Part shown: piece by piece, positions 53,615 through 60,981 of the stretch
Position numbering within the stretch: the first letter of the stretch is position 1
How the letters are laid out: the number at the start of each line of letters is the position of its first letter
Assembly: GCF_018603905.1 (NCBI RefSeq)
Contig: NZ_JAHFZZ010000005.1
Location: 620,001 to 684,000, forward strand
Length of the DNA stretch: 64,000 bases
DNA from: Nonomuraea sp. NEAU-A123
GTDB taxonomy: Bacteria > Actinomycetota > Actinomycetes > Streptosporangiales > Streptosporangiaceae
Reading direction: 5' to 3'
The notes under the pieces: generated by a model
Database searches by the model: none
Seen by the model: the letters and a program-made list of their open reading frames with translations, nothing else
Told to the model about the DNA's origin: nothing
Program-made: the position numbers and the translations under genes

Positions 53615-53649
53615 GAGCGCGGTCTCCCGCCTCGGCGGGGACCGCGCTC
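53615..53649. terminator. bidirectional hairpin terminator
   Basis: Perfect arms GAGCGCGGTC and GACCGCGCTC enclose a second CCCGCC/GGCGGG stem. It lies between the convergent hydrolase and pectate lyase genes. Confidence 0.78.
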
Positions 53650-53662
53650 ATGGGTCCCGCCG

Positions 53663-54607
53663 TCAGATGGAGATCCGACCGGCGCCGGCGCCGCCGATCA
53701 CGATCGACTTGACGTTGGACGGAGTGTCGAGCGTGTAGGAGTAGGGGATCGATCCGACGCTTCCTCCGGCGTCGCCGCTGCCCGAGTTGACGAAGTAGTT
53801 GTTGCGGGCCACCAGGTTCCCGGCCGGGGAACTGCCCTCACCGCGGTGGTACGGGTCGTCGGTGTTCTCGAAGAAGTTGCCCTCGACGAGCACGCCGGCC
53901 TCCTGGGTGGAGGCCACGCCGTAGCTGCCGACGTTGCCGTAGAAGTTGCTGAACACGTGCACCGGGTTGCCGAAGCGCACGCGCGGATGGCGCTGGTTGG
54001 TGCCGTCGAACCAGTTGTGGTGGTAACTCACCCTCAGGTGGCCGCGGTCCTCGGCCCCGTTGCTGTCGCTGTGGCCCAGGAGCATGGTCTTGTCGTGGTT
54101 GGCGAACCTGTTCCAGGAGACGGTGACGTAGTCACTGGCCCGCTTGATGTCCACGGCGCCGTCGTAGCCGTTGCTGAAGGAGTTGTGGTCGATCCACACC
54201 CGGGTCGAGTACTGGACGTTGATCCCGTCGTCGTTCCAGTCGCGGAACGTGAGGTTGCGGATGATCACGTTCGACGCCTGGGAGACGTTGAACCCGCAGC
54301 CGGCGATCGTCGCGCCGGAGTTGCCGATGACGGTCTTGTTCGAGGCCACCTTGAGCATGCCGGAGCAGGAGATCGTCCCGGACACCCTGATCACCGCGGC
54401 CGAGCCGGACGACAGGGCGCTGGTGAGCGCGGCGGACGTGTTCACCGTCGTCGCCGTCGCGCTGCCGCCGCCCGTGGTGCCGCCGCCCTGGGTGGCCCAG
54501 CCCACCAGGGCGGTGTCGGCCGAAGCCGGCGGCGTGATCACGGCCAACCCGCCGATCGCGGTGGCCAGGCCGGTGATCAGTGTGAGGGTACGTTGCGGTG
54601 TGCGCAT
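53663..54607 (-). CDS. secreted pectate lyase, polysaccharide lyase family 1
   Basis: A 314-residue secreted protein. The signal peptide ends near PPASADT. The parallel beta-helix shows the PL1 hallmarks: NVIIRNLTFRDWNDDGINV, WIDHNSFSNGYDGAVDI (Ca-binding Asp residues) and YHHNWFDGTNQRHPRVRFG with the catalytic Arg in RHPRVR. It should cleave de-esterified polygalacturonate by calcium-dependent beta-elimination. It follows the PL3 gene by 19 bases in one operon. Confidence 0.92.
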   Translation of the reverse strand: MRTPQRTLTLITGLATAIGGLAVITPPASADTALVGWATQGGGTTGGGSATATTVNTSAALTSALSSGSAAVIRVSGTISCSGMLKVASNKTVIGNSGATIAGCGFNVSQASNVIIRNLTFRDWNDDGINVQYSTRVWIDHNSFSNGYDGAVDIKRASDYVTVSWNRFANHDKTMLLGHSDSNGAEDRGHLRVSYHHNWFDGTNQRHPRVRFGNPVHVFSNFYGNVGSYGVASTQEAGVLVEGNFFENTDDPYHRGEGSSPAGNLVARNNYFVNSGSGDAGGSVGSIPYSYTLDTPSNVKSIVIGGAGAGRISI

Positions 54608-54626
54608 CTTGTGCTCCTCTGCTGGG

Positions 54627-55394
54627 TTACCGGTAGGTGATGTCCGAGCCGGCGTAGAAGCAGTTGACGCCGTCGGCGCCGCTGCCGATCTTGGTGGGTT
54701 CGCCGCTGGTCACGCCCTTGTACTTCTCGCAGATCACGATCTTCTTGCCGGAGTCGCCGACGATCGTGATGCCGGAGTACCTGGCGGTGTCGCCGTAGTT
54801 GGTGTTGATGCCGGCGAGCGTCTTGCCCGGGTACGTGGCGGTGACGTTGGAGATCACGACGTGCCGCGCGTACTGGGTGGAGCAGTTTCCGCAGGAACGG
54901 TAGAGCTTGCCGAAGTTCTCCACCTGGAAGTTCCTGATGTACATGGTGCCGGGGCCGTTGTGCTGGAAGACCTTGTCGCTGGCCGCCCTGGCTCCGCCGC
55001 CGTCGATCGTCATCGACTGGGACGACGAGGTCCCCTTGAAGGTGGCGGCGTCCTCGCCGACGTCCTCCCACCAGACGTTCTGGAGGGTGCAGGTGCCCGT
55101 GCAGTGGATGCCGTCGGCCGCCGGTGCCCCGATGATGACGTTCTTCAGCACCGCGCCGTTGGCGAGCTTGAAGATCGGGCTCTGGCCCTCTTCCTGCCCG
55201 CCGCTGCCCAGGGGCCCGGTGCCGTAGTAGCGGACCATCTGGCCGTCGCGCGTGCCCGACACGCTGATCGTCGCGCTGACGGGCTGCTGGCCGCTCGGCG
55301 TCGGCCAGGTCGCGGCGGATGCCACCGGCCCGCTTCCGACGGTGCAGGCCAGGGCCAGTGCGGCTGCTGCCATGGCCAGGATCATGCTTCTCAC
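54627..55394 (-). CDS. secreted pectate lyase, polysaccharide lyase family 3
   Basis: A 255-residue PL3 lyase. I choose GTG 55394, five bases after GGGAGG; it gives a signal peptide ending near VASAAT. Characteristic PL3 sequence is ADGIHCTGTCTLQNVWWEDVGEDAATFKG and the cysteine pair in SCGNCSTQYARHVV. It acts on polygalacturonate and low-ester pectin with calcium. It is the first gene of the two-lyase operon, downstream of the 14-base palindrome at 55465. Confidence 0.92.
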   Translation of the reverse strand: MRSMILAMAAAALALACTVGSGPVASAATWPTPSGQQPVSATISVSGTRDGQMVRYYGTGPLGSGGQEEGQSPIFKLANGAVLKNVIIGAPAADGIHCTGTCTLQNVWWEDVGEDAATFKGTSSSQSMTIDGGGARAASDKVFQHNGPGTMYIRNFQVENFGKLYRSCGNCSTQYARHVVISNVTATYPGKTLAGINTNYGDTARYSGITIVGDSGKKIVICEKYKGVTSGEPTKIGSGADGVNCFYAGSDITYR

Positions 55395-55464
55395 GATTGC
55401 CTCCCTGCGGATGATCGTCCACATATATGGACGAAAGACATGTGAGTGAATGACCGTCAATCTA

Positions 55465-55478
55465 GGAAAGCGCTTTCC
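55465..55478. promoter_or_regulatory. LacI-type operator ahead of the pectate lyase genes
   Basis: GGAAAGCGCTTTCC is a perfect 14-base palindrome with the CG centre typical of LacI/CcpA-class sites, 71 bases upstream of the PL3 start. No LacI gene is in the window. Confidence 0.65.
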
Positions 55479-55545
55479 GGTCGTCAAGGTGGACCTTGGA
55501 GCCGGCTTTCGGTCGGAAGGTGTCGTGGCTGGCCAGGGCATGACA

Positions 55546-55586
55546 AAGCCCCTTGCCAAGAGTGAAACTTTCAGGTCCGGGGGCTT
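55546..55586 (+). promoter_or_regulatory. inverted repeat ahead of fxsB
   Basis: AAGCCCC (55546-55552) and GGGGCTT (55580-55586) are complementary with a 27-base loop, 52 bases upstream of the fxsB start. It could be an operator or a structured leader; the function is not evident. Confidence 0.35.
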
Positions 55587-55638
55587 CCGTGTGCGTCAAG
55601 TGGCCACTGCCGAATGAATAAGCGTAAGGTTCCGCCAC

Positions 55639-56808
55639 GTGTCACGCTCGAACGAAGGATGGCAGCCGTGGCCTTTGTGCCAGTTCATCCTAAAAATACA
55701 CAGTAGATGCGACCTGAGGTGCGATTATTGTTATGTCTATGAAATGGCCGATCAAAGCTGGAAAGAGCAGCCGCGTCGGGTTTCAAAAGACGTCATCGCA
55801 CACACCGCCTTCCGGATCGCTGAGCATGCTCACGCGCACCGGATGCCTTCCGTCCACCTGATCCTGCATGGCGGGGAGCCGCTCCTCGCCGGTGCCGACC
55901 ACATCGCCCATACCGTCCGCGCCGTCCGGCAGGCCCTGGGGCCGAGCGTCCGTCTCGACGTCAGCCTGCAGACCAACGGGATGCGCCTCGACGAGACGTA
56001 CCTGAAGCTGTTCGATGATCTCGGAATCCGCGTCGGCGTCAGCATGGACGGCAGCGCCGACGATCACGACCGGCATCGGCGGCGGCCCGATGGGAGCGGT
56101 AGCCACGCCACCGTCTCCGCCGCGCTCGACCTGCTCACCGAGCGCTACCTCCACCTGTACGGCGGGCTGCTCTGCACCGTCGACCTCGACAACGATCCCC
56201 TCACCACCTACGAGGCGCTGCTCCGATCCGGGCCGCCCCGGATCGACTTCCTGCTGCCGCACGGCAACTGGGCCGAGCCGCCGCCCGGCCTGCCCGCCGA
56301 GGACGGCGCGACGCCGTACGCCGACTGGCTGATCCCGATCTTCGACCGGTGGTACGGCGCGGCGCGCAGGGAGACCGAGGTGCGGCTGTTCGCCGATATC
56401 CTGCACCTCCTCATGGGCGGCACGTCGTCGAGCGAGACCCTGGGGCTGGGGCCGGCCCGGATGGTGGTGATCGAGGCCGACGGCGGCATCCAGCAGTCCG
56501 ACACCTTGAAATCCGCCTATCCCGGCGCTCCGGTCACCGGGTTCCACGTCGCCCGCGACACCTTCGACGCGGTGCTGCGGCATCCGGCCGTCATGACCCG
56601 CCAGCTCGGCGCCGAGGCCCTCGCGAAGGAATGCCGGGACTGTCCAGTCCTGTCCGTCTGTGGCGGCGGCCTCTACGCGCACCGCTACGACCCGGACAAC
56701 GGTTTCGGCAATCGCTCGGTCTACTGCGACGACCTGTTCCGCCTGATCGATCACATCCGCGGCGAAGTCCGACGCGACGTCGCCACCCTGCTGGAAGGGC
56801 GCCGATGA
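55639..56808 (+). CDS. fxsB: FxsB-family radical SAM/SPASM peptide-maturation enzyme
   Basis: A 389-residue radical SAM protein. The cluster motif is Cys24, Cys28, Cys31 (SRCDLRCDYCYVYE), and the N terminus PWPLCQFILKIH matches the FxsB family. The C-terminal SPASM-like part has CRDCPVLSVCGGGLYAHRY and GNRSVYC. FxsB enzymes form a carbon-carbon cyclophane on Phe/Ser of an FxSxx-COOH precursor. The GTG start at 55639 follows TAAGG. The first 40 codons are unusually AT-rich with rare ATA, CTA and AGA codons. The stop overlaps the next gene by 4 bases. Confidence 0.92.
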   Translation: MSRSNEGWQPWPLCQFILKIHSRCDLRCDYCYVYEMADQSWKEQPRRVSKDVIAHTAFRIAEHAHAHRMPSVHLILHGGEPLLAGADHIAHTVRAVRQALGPSVRLDVSLQTNGMRLDETYLKLFDDLGIRVGVSMDGSADDHDRHRRRPDGSGSHATVSAALDLLTERYLHLYGGLLCTVDLDNDPLTTYEALLRSGPPRIDFLLPHGNWAEPPPGLPAEDGATPYADWLIPIFDRWYGAARRETEVRLFADILHLLMGGTSSSETLGLGPARMVVIEADGGIQQSDTLKSAYPGAPVTGFHVARDTFDAVLRHPAVMTRQLGAEALAKECRDCPVLSVCGGGLYAHRYDPDNGFGNRSVYCDDLFRLIDHIRGEVRRDVATLLEGRR

Positions 56809-58109
56809 GCCTCAAGCACCACATCATTCCGGACGAGCACTTCCAGGCGCTGGGCTCGGGCGGCGGGGGCGCGGAGGCGGCCCGCCTCCTGCTCGGCGCC
56901 CAGCACAGCAAGCACGTCCTGCTCCTGCACGGGGTGGGCCGCGCGGCCCCGGAGGCGTACCGGTTGCTGAGCGCGGCCCAGGGGCACCGGCCGCGGGCGG
57001 TGGACGCGGTGCTCCGCCATCCCGCCGTCGGCGCCTGGGCCTGGCGTACCTACCACGCACTGGCGACAGGGGCCGGCGGACACTCGCCCGCCCGGCTCGC
57101 CGCCGTCGCCGCCGCGGCGGCCGTCCGTTCGGGCATGGACTTCGAGATCGAGGTGCCCGCCGACGAAGGCGGCATCACGCTGCCGTCGCTCGGCCGTGCC
57201 GTGCTCGCCGGCCCGTCGGCGAGGGTCCGGCGCGCGGGCGGCCCGGTGGAGGTGATCGGCGAGGAGACGGTACGCCTTCCCGACGACCTCCACCAGGACG
57301 CCCCCGGCTGGCAGGCGCTGCGCCGCCTGGAGGTAACGGCCCAGGGCAGGACCCTCACGCTCTGCGTCGACGACCTCGACCCGTACCGGATGCCCGGCGC
57401 CCGGCTGGCCGCGGACCGGCTGTCCGAGGACGAGCTGGCCGTCTGGCGGCAGGCGCTGCGGAGGGCGTGGGAGCTGCTGCTCGCCCACCACGGGACCGTC
57501 GCCGAAGAGGTGTCCGTGGCCACGAGCGTGCTGACGCCGCTGACCGACGTCCCCGGCGACCAGATCAGCGGCAGCTCCCGCGAGGCGTTCGGCTGCGTCG
57601 CGCTGTCCACGCCGCCCGACGCGACGACGCTGGCGCTGACGTTCGCGCACGAGGTCCAGCACGGGAAGCTGTCGGCGCTGCTCGACGTAATCCCCTTGCT
57701 GCGGCCCTCCGGCGACAGGCGCTACTACGCGCCGTGGCGCAACGACCCCCGCCCGCTGGGCGGCCTGTTCCAGGGCGCGTACGCCTATGTCGGGGTCAGC
57801 GGGTTCTGGCGCAGGCAGCGGCGGCACGAGCAGGGCGAGGCCGCGCTCGCCGCGAGCGCCGAGTTCCACCGGTGGTGGGAGGCCGCGGTGGGGGCGACCC
57901 AGGTGATCGCCGACAGCGGGTTCCTCACCCCGCCCGGCGAGCGCTTCGTCGCCCGGATGGCCGCGACCCTGCGGGCCTGGCGGGACGAGGAGGTCTCCGG
58001 CGAGGCCATCGAGAAGGCGCACCGGGACGCCGCGGCCCACCGCGCGATGTGGGAGGAGCGCAACGGGATCACGCCGTCGTCTCCAGGCGGCGTGACAATT
58101 CCTGGATGA
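56805..58109 (+). CDS. HEXXH-motif peptide-modification protein (FxsBH-type partner)
   Basis: A 434-residue protein of the HEXXH putative peptide-modification family that accompanies FxsB; relatives have recently been described as 2-oxoglutarate-dependent beta-hydroxylases. The motif HEVQH lies at residues 282-286 (TFAHEVQHGKLSALLD). The N terminus MSLKHHIIPDEHFQALGSG fits the family start. It is translationally coupled to fxsB and should act on the same peptide. In many genomes the two are one protein; here they are separate. Its last 41 bases overlap the oppositely oriented STAND gene. Confidence 0.87.
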   Translation: MSLKHHIIPDEHFQALGSGGGGAEAARLLLGAQHSKHVLLLHGVGRAAPEAYRLLSAAQGHRPRAVDAVLRHPAVGAWAWRTYHALATGAGGHSPARLAAVAAAAAVRSGMDFEIEVPADEGGITLPSLGRAVLAGPSARVRRAGGPVEVIGEETVRLPDDLHQDAPGWQALRRLEVTAQGRTLTLCVDDLDPYRMPGARLAADRLSEDELAVWRQALRRAWELLLAHHGTVAEEVSVATSVLTPLTDVPGDQISGSSREAFGCVALSTPPDATTLALTFAHEVQHGKLSALLDVIPLLRPSGDRRYYAPWRNDPRPLGGLFQGAYAYVGVSGFWRRQRRHEQGEAALAASAEFHRWWEAAVGATQVIADSGFLTPPGERFVARMAATLRAWRDEEVSGEAIEKAHRDAAAHRAMWEERNGITPSSPGGVTIPG

Positions 58110-60558
58110 AGTCGCGGGCGTCTCCCCAGAAGACGGCCGCGCGCATGTTCAGCCGGGCGATCCGGGCCAGGTGATATTTCCTGGCGGCCTCCTCCATCCC
58201 GCCGGGGCCCGGATCGTACAGCGCCATGATGTTCCTCCTGGGGGTGGAGACACCCGACAGGAGGGACATCAGCAGGTCGAACGACGAGGACCGCGGGTTG
58301 TAGCCGATCATCAGGAATGGGTACGTCACCAGCGCCCCGACGATGTCCGGCGACCATTTGCCGTGCTCGACCCGCAGGCACCTCAGGCGGTCGCTCTCCG
58401 ACAGCACCAGCGAGCCCGGCAGGTCGTACGATCCGGCCAGATGGCACACCAGGGGCCGTTCGGGAGTGGGCGCGACCACCGGCTCCGCCGCCCCGAACTC
58501 CGGCCGCCACGGCAGCACCTTCATGACAGGTTCTCTGCCCGCGCGCTGCAGCGACTGCGTGAGCTGGCCGTGGTAGCTGGTGGTCAGGTAGGAGGTGGCG
58601 GGCACGTTCGCGAGGAAGGCGTGCGGGTCCTCCTCGTCCTGCTGCTCCCATTCCCGCCGCAGTCCCTCAAGGATCTCCTCGGCCATGGCCGACTGGTCGG
58701 GCAGCGTCACCGCGTAGTCGAGGACGGACTCGAAGTTCCACGGGTCCGCGAACGGGTAGCCGAGCCGGCCGGCCCACTCCCAGCTCATCGCCCGTACCCT
58801 GGCGGCCTTCTCCCTGGAGATGTCGCTGCCGACGATCGGGGTGCAGTCACCCGTGGTCACCTGGTAGATCAGCCGCGCCCAGTCGTCGCCTTCCATCTCC
58901 CGCGCCATGAGCGCCCTGCGCGGCACGGCCGACGCGGGCGAAGGCCGGGGGACCGCACTGTCGTAAACGGCCGAGCGGGCCCCGGCTTCGGGCGCGACGC
59001 CGCTGTAGCGCTCGGCGCCCTCCCCGTCGTTGATCGCCCGGAAGTACGTGACCAGCCGGGCGACGAAGCCCCGCACGTCCTCGTCCGTGGAGTCGGCCAG
59101 GGACGACGCCTCGGCGTGGCCGGCCAGCTCGGCGTAGCGGGGGAAGTTCGCCCGGTCCTCCGGATCGCCGCAGTCGGATCCGGCCAGCAGCCGGTGGACG
59201 TCGTGCCGGGCCCGCTCCCGTTCCTCACCGGTCATGCGTTCCTTGACCGTCGACTGGAGCAGGCGGTGCACCTGGACCGTGCCCTGGCCGGCCAGGCGGA
59301 CGAACCCGTAGCGGGTCAGCGCCCGGATTGCGTTGTCGGCCAGCACGGGATCCTGGAACACGGCGAGCGACTCGCCCGACAGCGGCAGGCGGCCCTGGCG
59401 CAGCAGGCCGCGCGAGATCGACTCCGGCCGCAGGAACGCGCAGCGTTGCAGCAGGTACAAGGCCTCCGGACAGGTCTGCCTGAGCGTCTCGAAGCCCAGG
59501 TCCCACGCCGATGCCAGGCCGCGCCCGTAGTCGACCGGCGGATGCTTGTCCAGCATCCGGCCGGGCTGCTCGCGCAGCCGCGCGACGTAGGCCCCGGGGG
59601 CCAGGCCGGAGCCCTTGATGTAGGTGACCGCCTGCACGACGCCGAGCGGCATGTCCTCCAGCTCCTCGGCCACCTGCCCGGCCTCGTCGACGGACATCCC
59701 GGGCACCCGCCGGGTGAGCAGCTCGACACTGTCCCCGCGCTCGAACGCGCCGACCTCGATGGGGACCGCGACCTCGTCCCATGCGGGTTCGCGGGAGGTG
59801 ATGAGCACATGCCCCGTCCCGCCGCGCGGCAGGAACGCCCCCACGGTCTCCGGATGCCCCGCGTTGTCGAACACCATCATCCACGGCGCCCAGCGGGAGT
59901 CCTCCCGCAGCAGCTTCAGCGTCTCCGAGACGATCTCGGCCTCGTCGATGTCCCCGTCCAGCCGCCTGCCGAGCGAGGCCAGATCGGTCCGGATCAGGCT
60001 CGGCTGCTCGGCCCTGATCCACCAGACGGTCACGTACCTGGACGCATGCTGGCTGATGTACTCGGAGGCGAGCTGGGTCTTGCCGTGCCCGCCGGGCCCG
60101 ACCAGGCACACCGGCCAGTCCGTCTGCGCGAGCATCGCGGTGTCGAGTTCGGCGAGCAGTTTCCGGCGGCCGGAGAAGTGGCCCCTGACCGGTGGCGTGC
60201 CGCCGCCCAGGATCCGCGGCAGGGAATCGTCGCGATCGTCCGGTGCCGGCTCGGCCGCCTGACTCATGCTCGCGGCGACGCTCCGGTGCCGGTCCAGCCA
60301 CCCGCGGACGTAGGCCTCCTCATCGTCCTCCAGGCGCAGCCCGTTCTCCCGCCCGAAGGCCAGGCAGGCGCGGACGAACGCGTCGACGAGCGGCCACGAG
60401 GGCGGTCGCTTGCGGTCGCCCTCCAGCAGGCTCTGCACCGTGCTGGGCGCCAGCCGCTCGGGATTCAGCCGCCGCAGTTCGCGGTAGGACGGGCCGCCGG
60501 CGCGCCCGCGTAGTTCGCTGAGGGCGGCGATGAAAGCCTGGAGGGATTCTTCGGGCAT
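58069..60558 (-). CDS. STAND ATPase with N-terminal HTH-like region and C-terminal SIR2-like domain
   Basis: An 829-residue protein starting at ATG 60558 after GGGGGGA. Residues about 5-85 resemble an XRE-type region (YRELRRLNPERLAPSTVQSLL). An NB-ARC ATPase occupies about 130-480: P-loop GPGGHGKTQ near 150, Walker B WMMVFDN, then VLITSRE. A linker and an arm region follow. From about 555 to the end is a SIR2-like domain: WARLIYQVTTGDCTPIVGSD, YLTTSYHG, PLVCHLAGSYDLPGSLVLSE and FLMIGYNPRSSSFDLL. Usual catalytic positions are altered (GAGxS is GSDIS, TTNYD is TTSYH). It lies inside the FxSxx locus. Confidence 0.85.
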   Translation of the reverse strand: MPEESLQAFIAALSELRGRAGGPSYRELRRLNPERLAPSTVQSLLEGDRKRPPSWPLVDAFVRACLAFGRENGLRLEDDEEAYVRGWLDRHRSVAASMSQAAEPAPDDRDDSLPRILGGGTPPVRGHFSGRRKLLAELDTAMLAQTDWPVCLVGPGGHGKTQLASEYISQHASRYVTVWWIRAEQPSLIRTDLASLGRRLDGDIDEAEIVSETLKLLREDSRWAPWMMVFDNAGHPETVGAFLPRGGTGHVLITSREPAWDEVAVPIEVGAFERGDSVELLTRRVPGMSVDEAGQVAEELEDMPLGVVQAVTYIKGSGLAPGAYVARLREQPGRMLDKHPPVDYGRGLASAWDLGFETLRQTCPEALYLLQRCAFLRPESISRGLLRQGRLPLSGESLAVFQDPVLADNAIRALTRYGFVRLAGQGTVQVHRLLQSTVKERMTGEERERARHDVHRLLAGSDCGDPEDRANFPRYAELAGHAEASSLADSTDEDVRGFVARLVTYFRAINDGEGAERYSGVAPEAGARSAVYDSAVPRPSPASAVPRRALMAREMEGDDWARLIYQVTTGDCTPIVGSDISREKAARVRAMSWEWAGRLGYPFADPWNFESVLDYAVTLPDQSAMAEEILEGLRREWEQQDEEDPHAFLANVPATSYLTTSYHGQLTQSLQRAGREPVMKVLPWRPEFGAAEPVVAPTPERPLVCHLAGSYDLPGSLVLSESDRLRCLRVEHGKWSPDIVGALVTYPFLMIGYNPRSSSFDLLMSLLSGVSTPRRNIMALYDPGPGGMEEAARKYHLARIARLNMRAAVFWGDARDFIQELSRRLETTA

Positions 60559-60732
60559 CGTCCCCCCTGTCGGATTCTGTACGAAGTCATTCAGGATTAT
60601 CCGCTTTATCGGAGCGTTCCACCAAGGAGATGTACCGGGTCGTCCAGACTCTTCCTGCATTGACCAGGATCATTGCGGGACACCGCCACCCCCGGCTTCC
60701 CTGCATACAGGACATATCGCAAGGGAGGCACA

Positions 60733-60981
60733 ATGTGGCCCGAAACCATCCTGCTTTTCTCGGCCGCCACTTTTCTACTGGGTGCGCTGCGTTTCCTGAT
60801 CCTGTTCCTGGGGCTTCGACTTACGCTCCGCAAGGCGCGCCAGAGCGATCATGCGGCCTTATATCACGACTTCGCCATGGCGATGAGAGGCGCCCATCCG
60901 GGGCCGGATCAGATGGGGGGCGGGTCGAAGTCGCAGTCCATGCGCGCGCCCTCTTCCAGGGCGAGCCGCGCGTCGGGATGA
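60733..60981 (+). CDS. small membrane protein of unknown function
   Basis: An 82-residue open frame starting at ATG 60733, two bases after a strong GGGAGGCA site. Residues 5-30 are a hydrophobic helix (ILLFSAATFLLGALRFLILFLGL), followed by a basic stop-transfer (RLTLRKARQ) and a short soluble tail. The last 73 bases overlap the 3' end of fxsT on the other strand. I do not recognise it; it resembles the tiny membrane proteins often linked to toxin or signalling modules. Confidence 0.6.
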   Translation: MWPETILLFSAATFLLGALRFLILFLGLRLTLRKARQSDHAALYHDFAMAMRGAHPGPDQMGGGSKSQSMRAPSSRASRASG

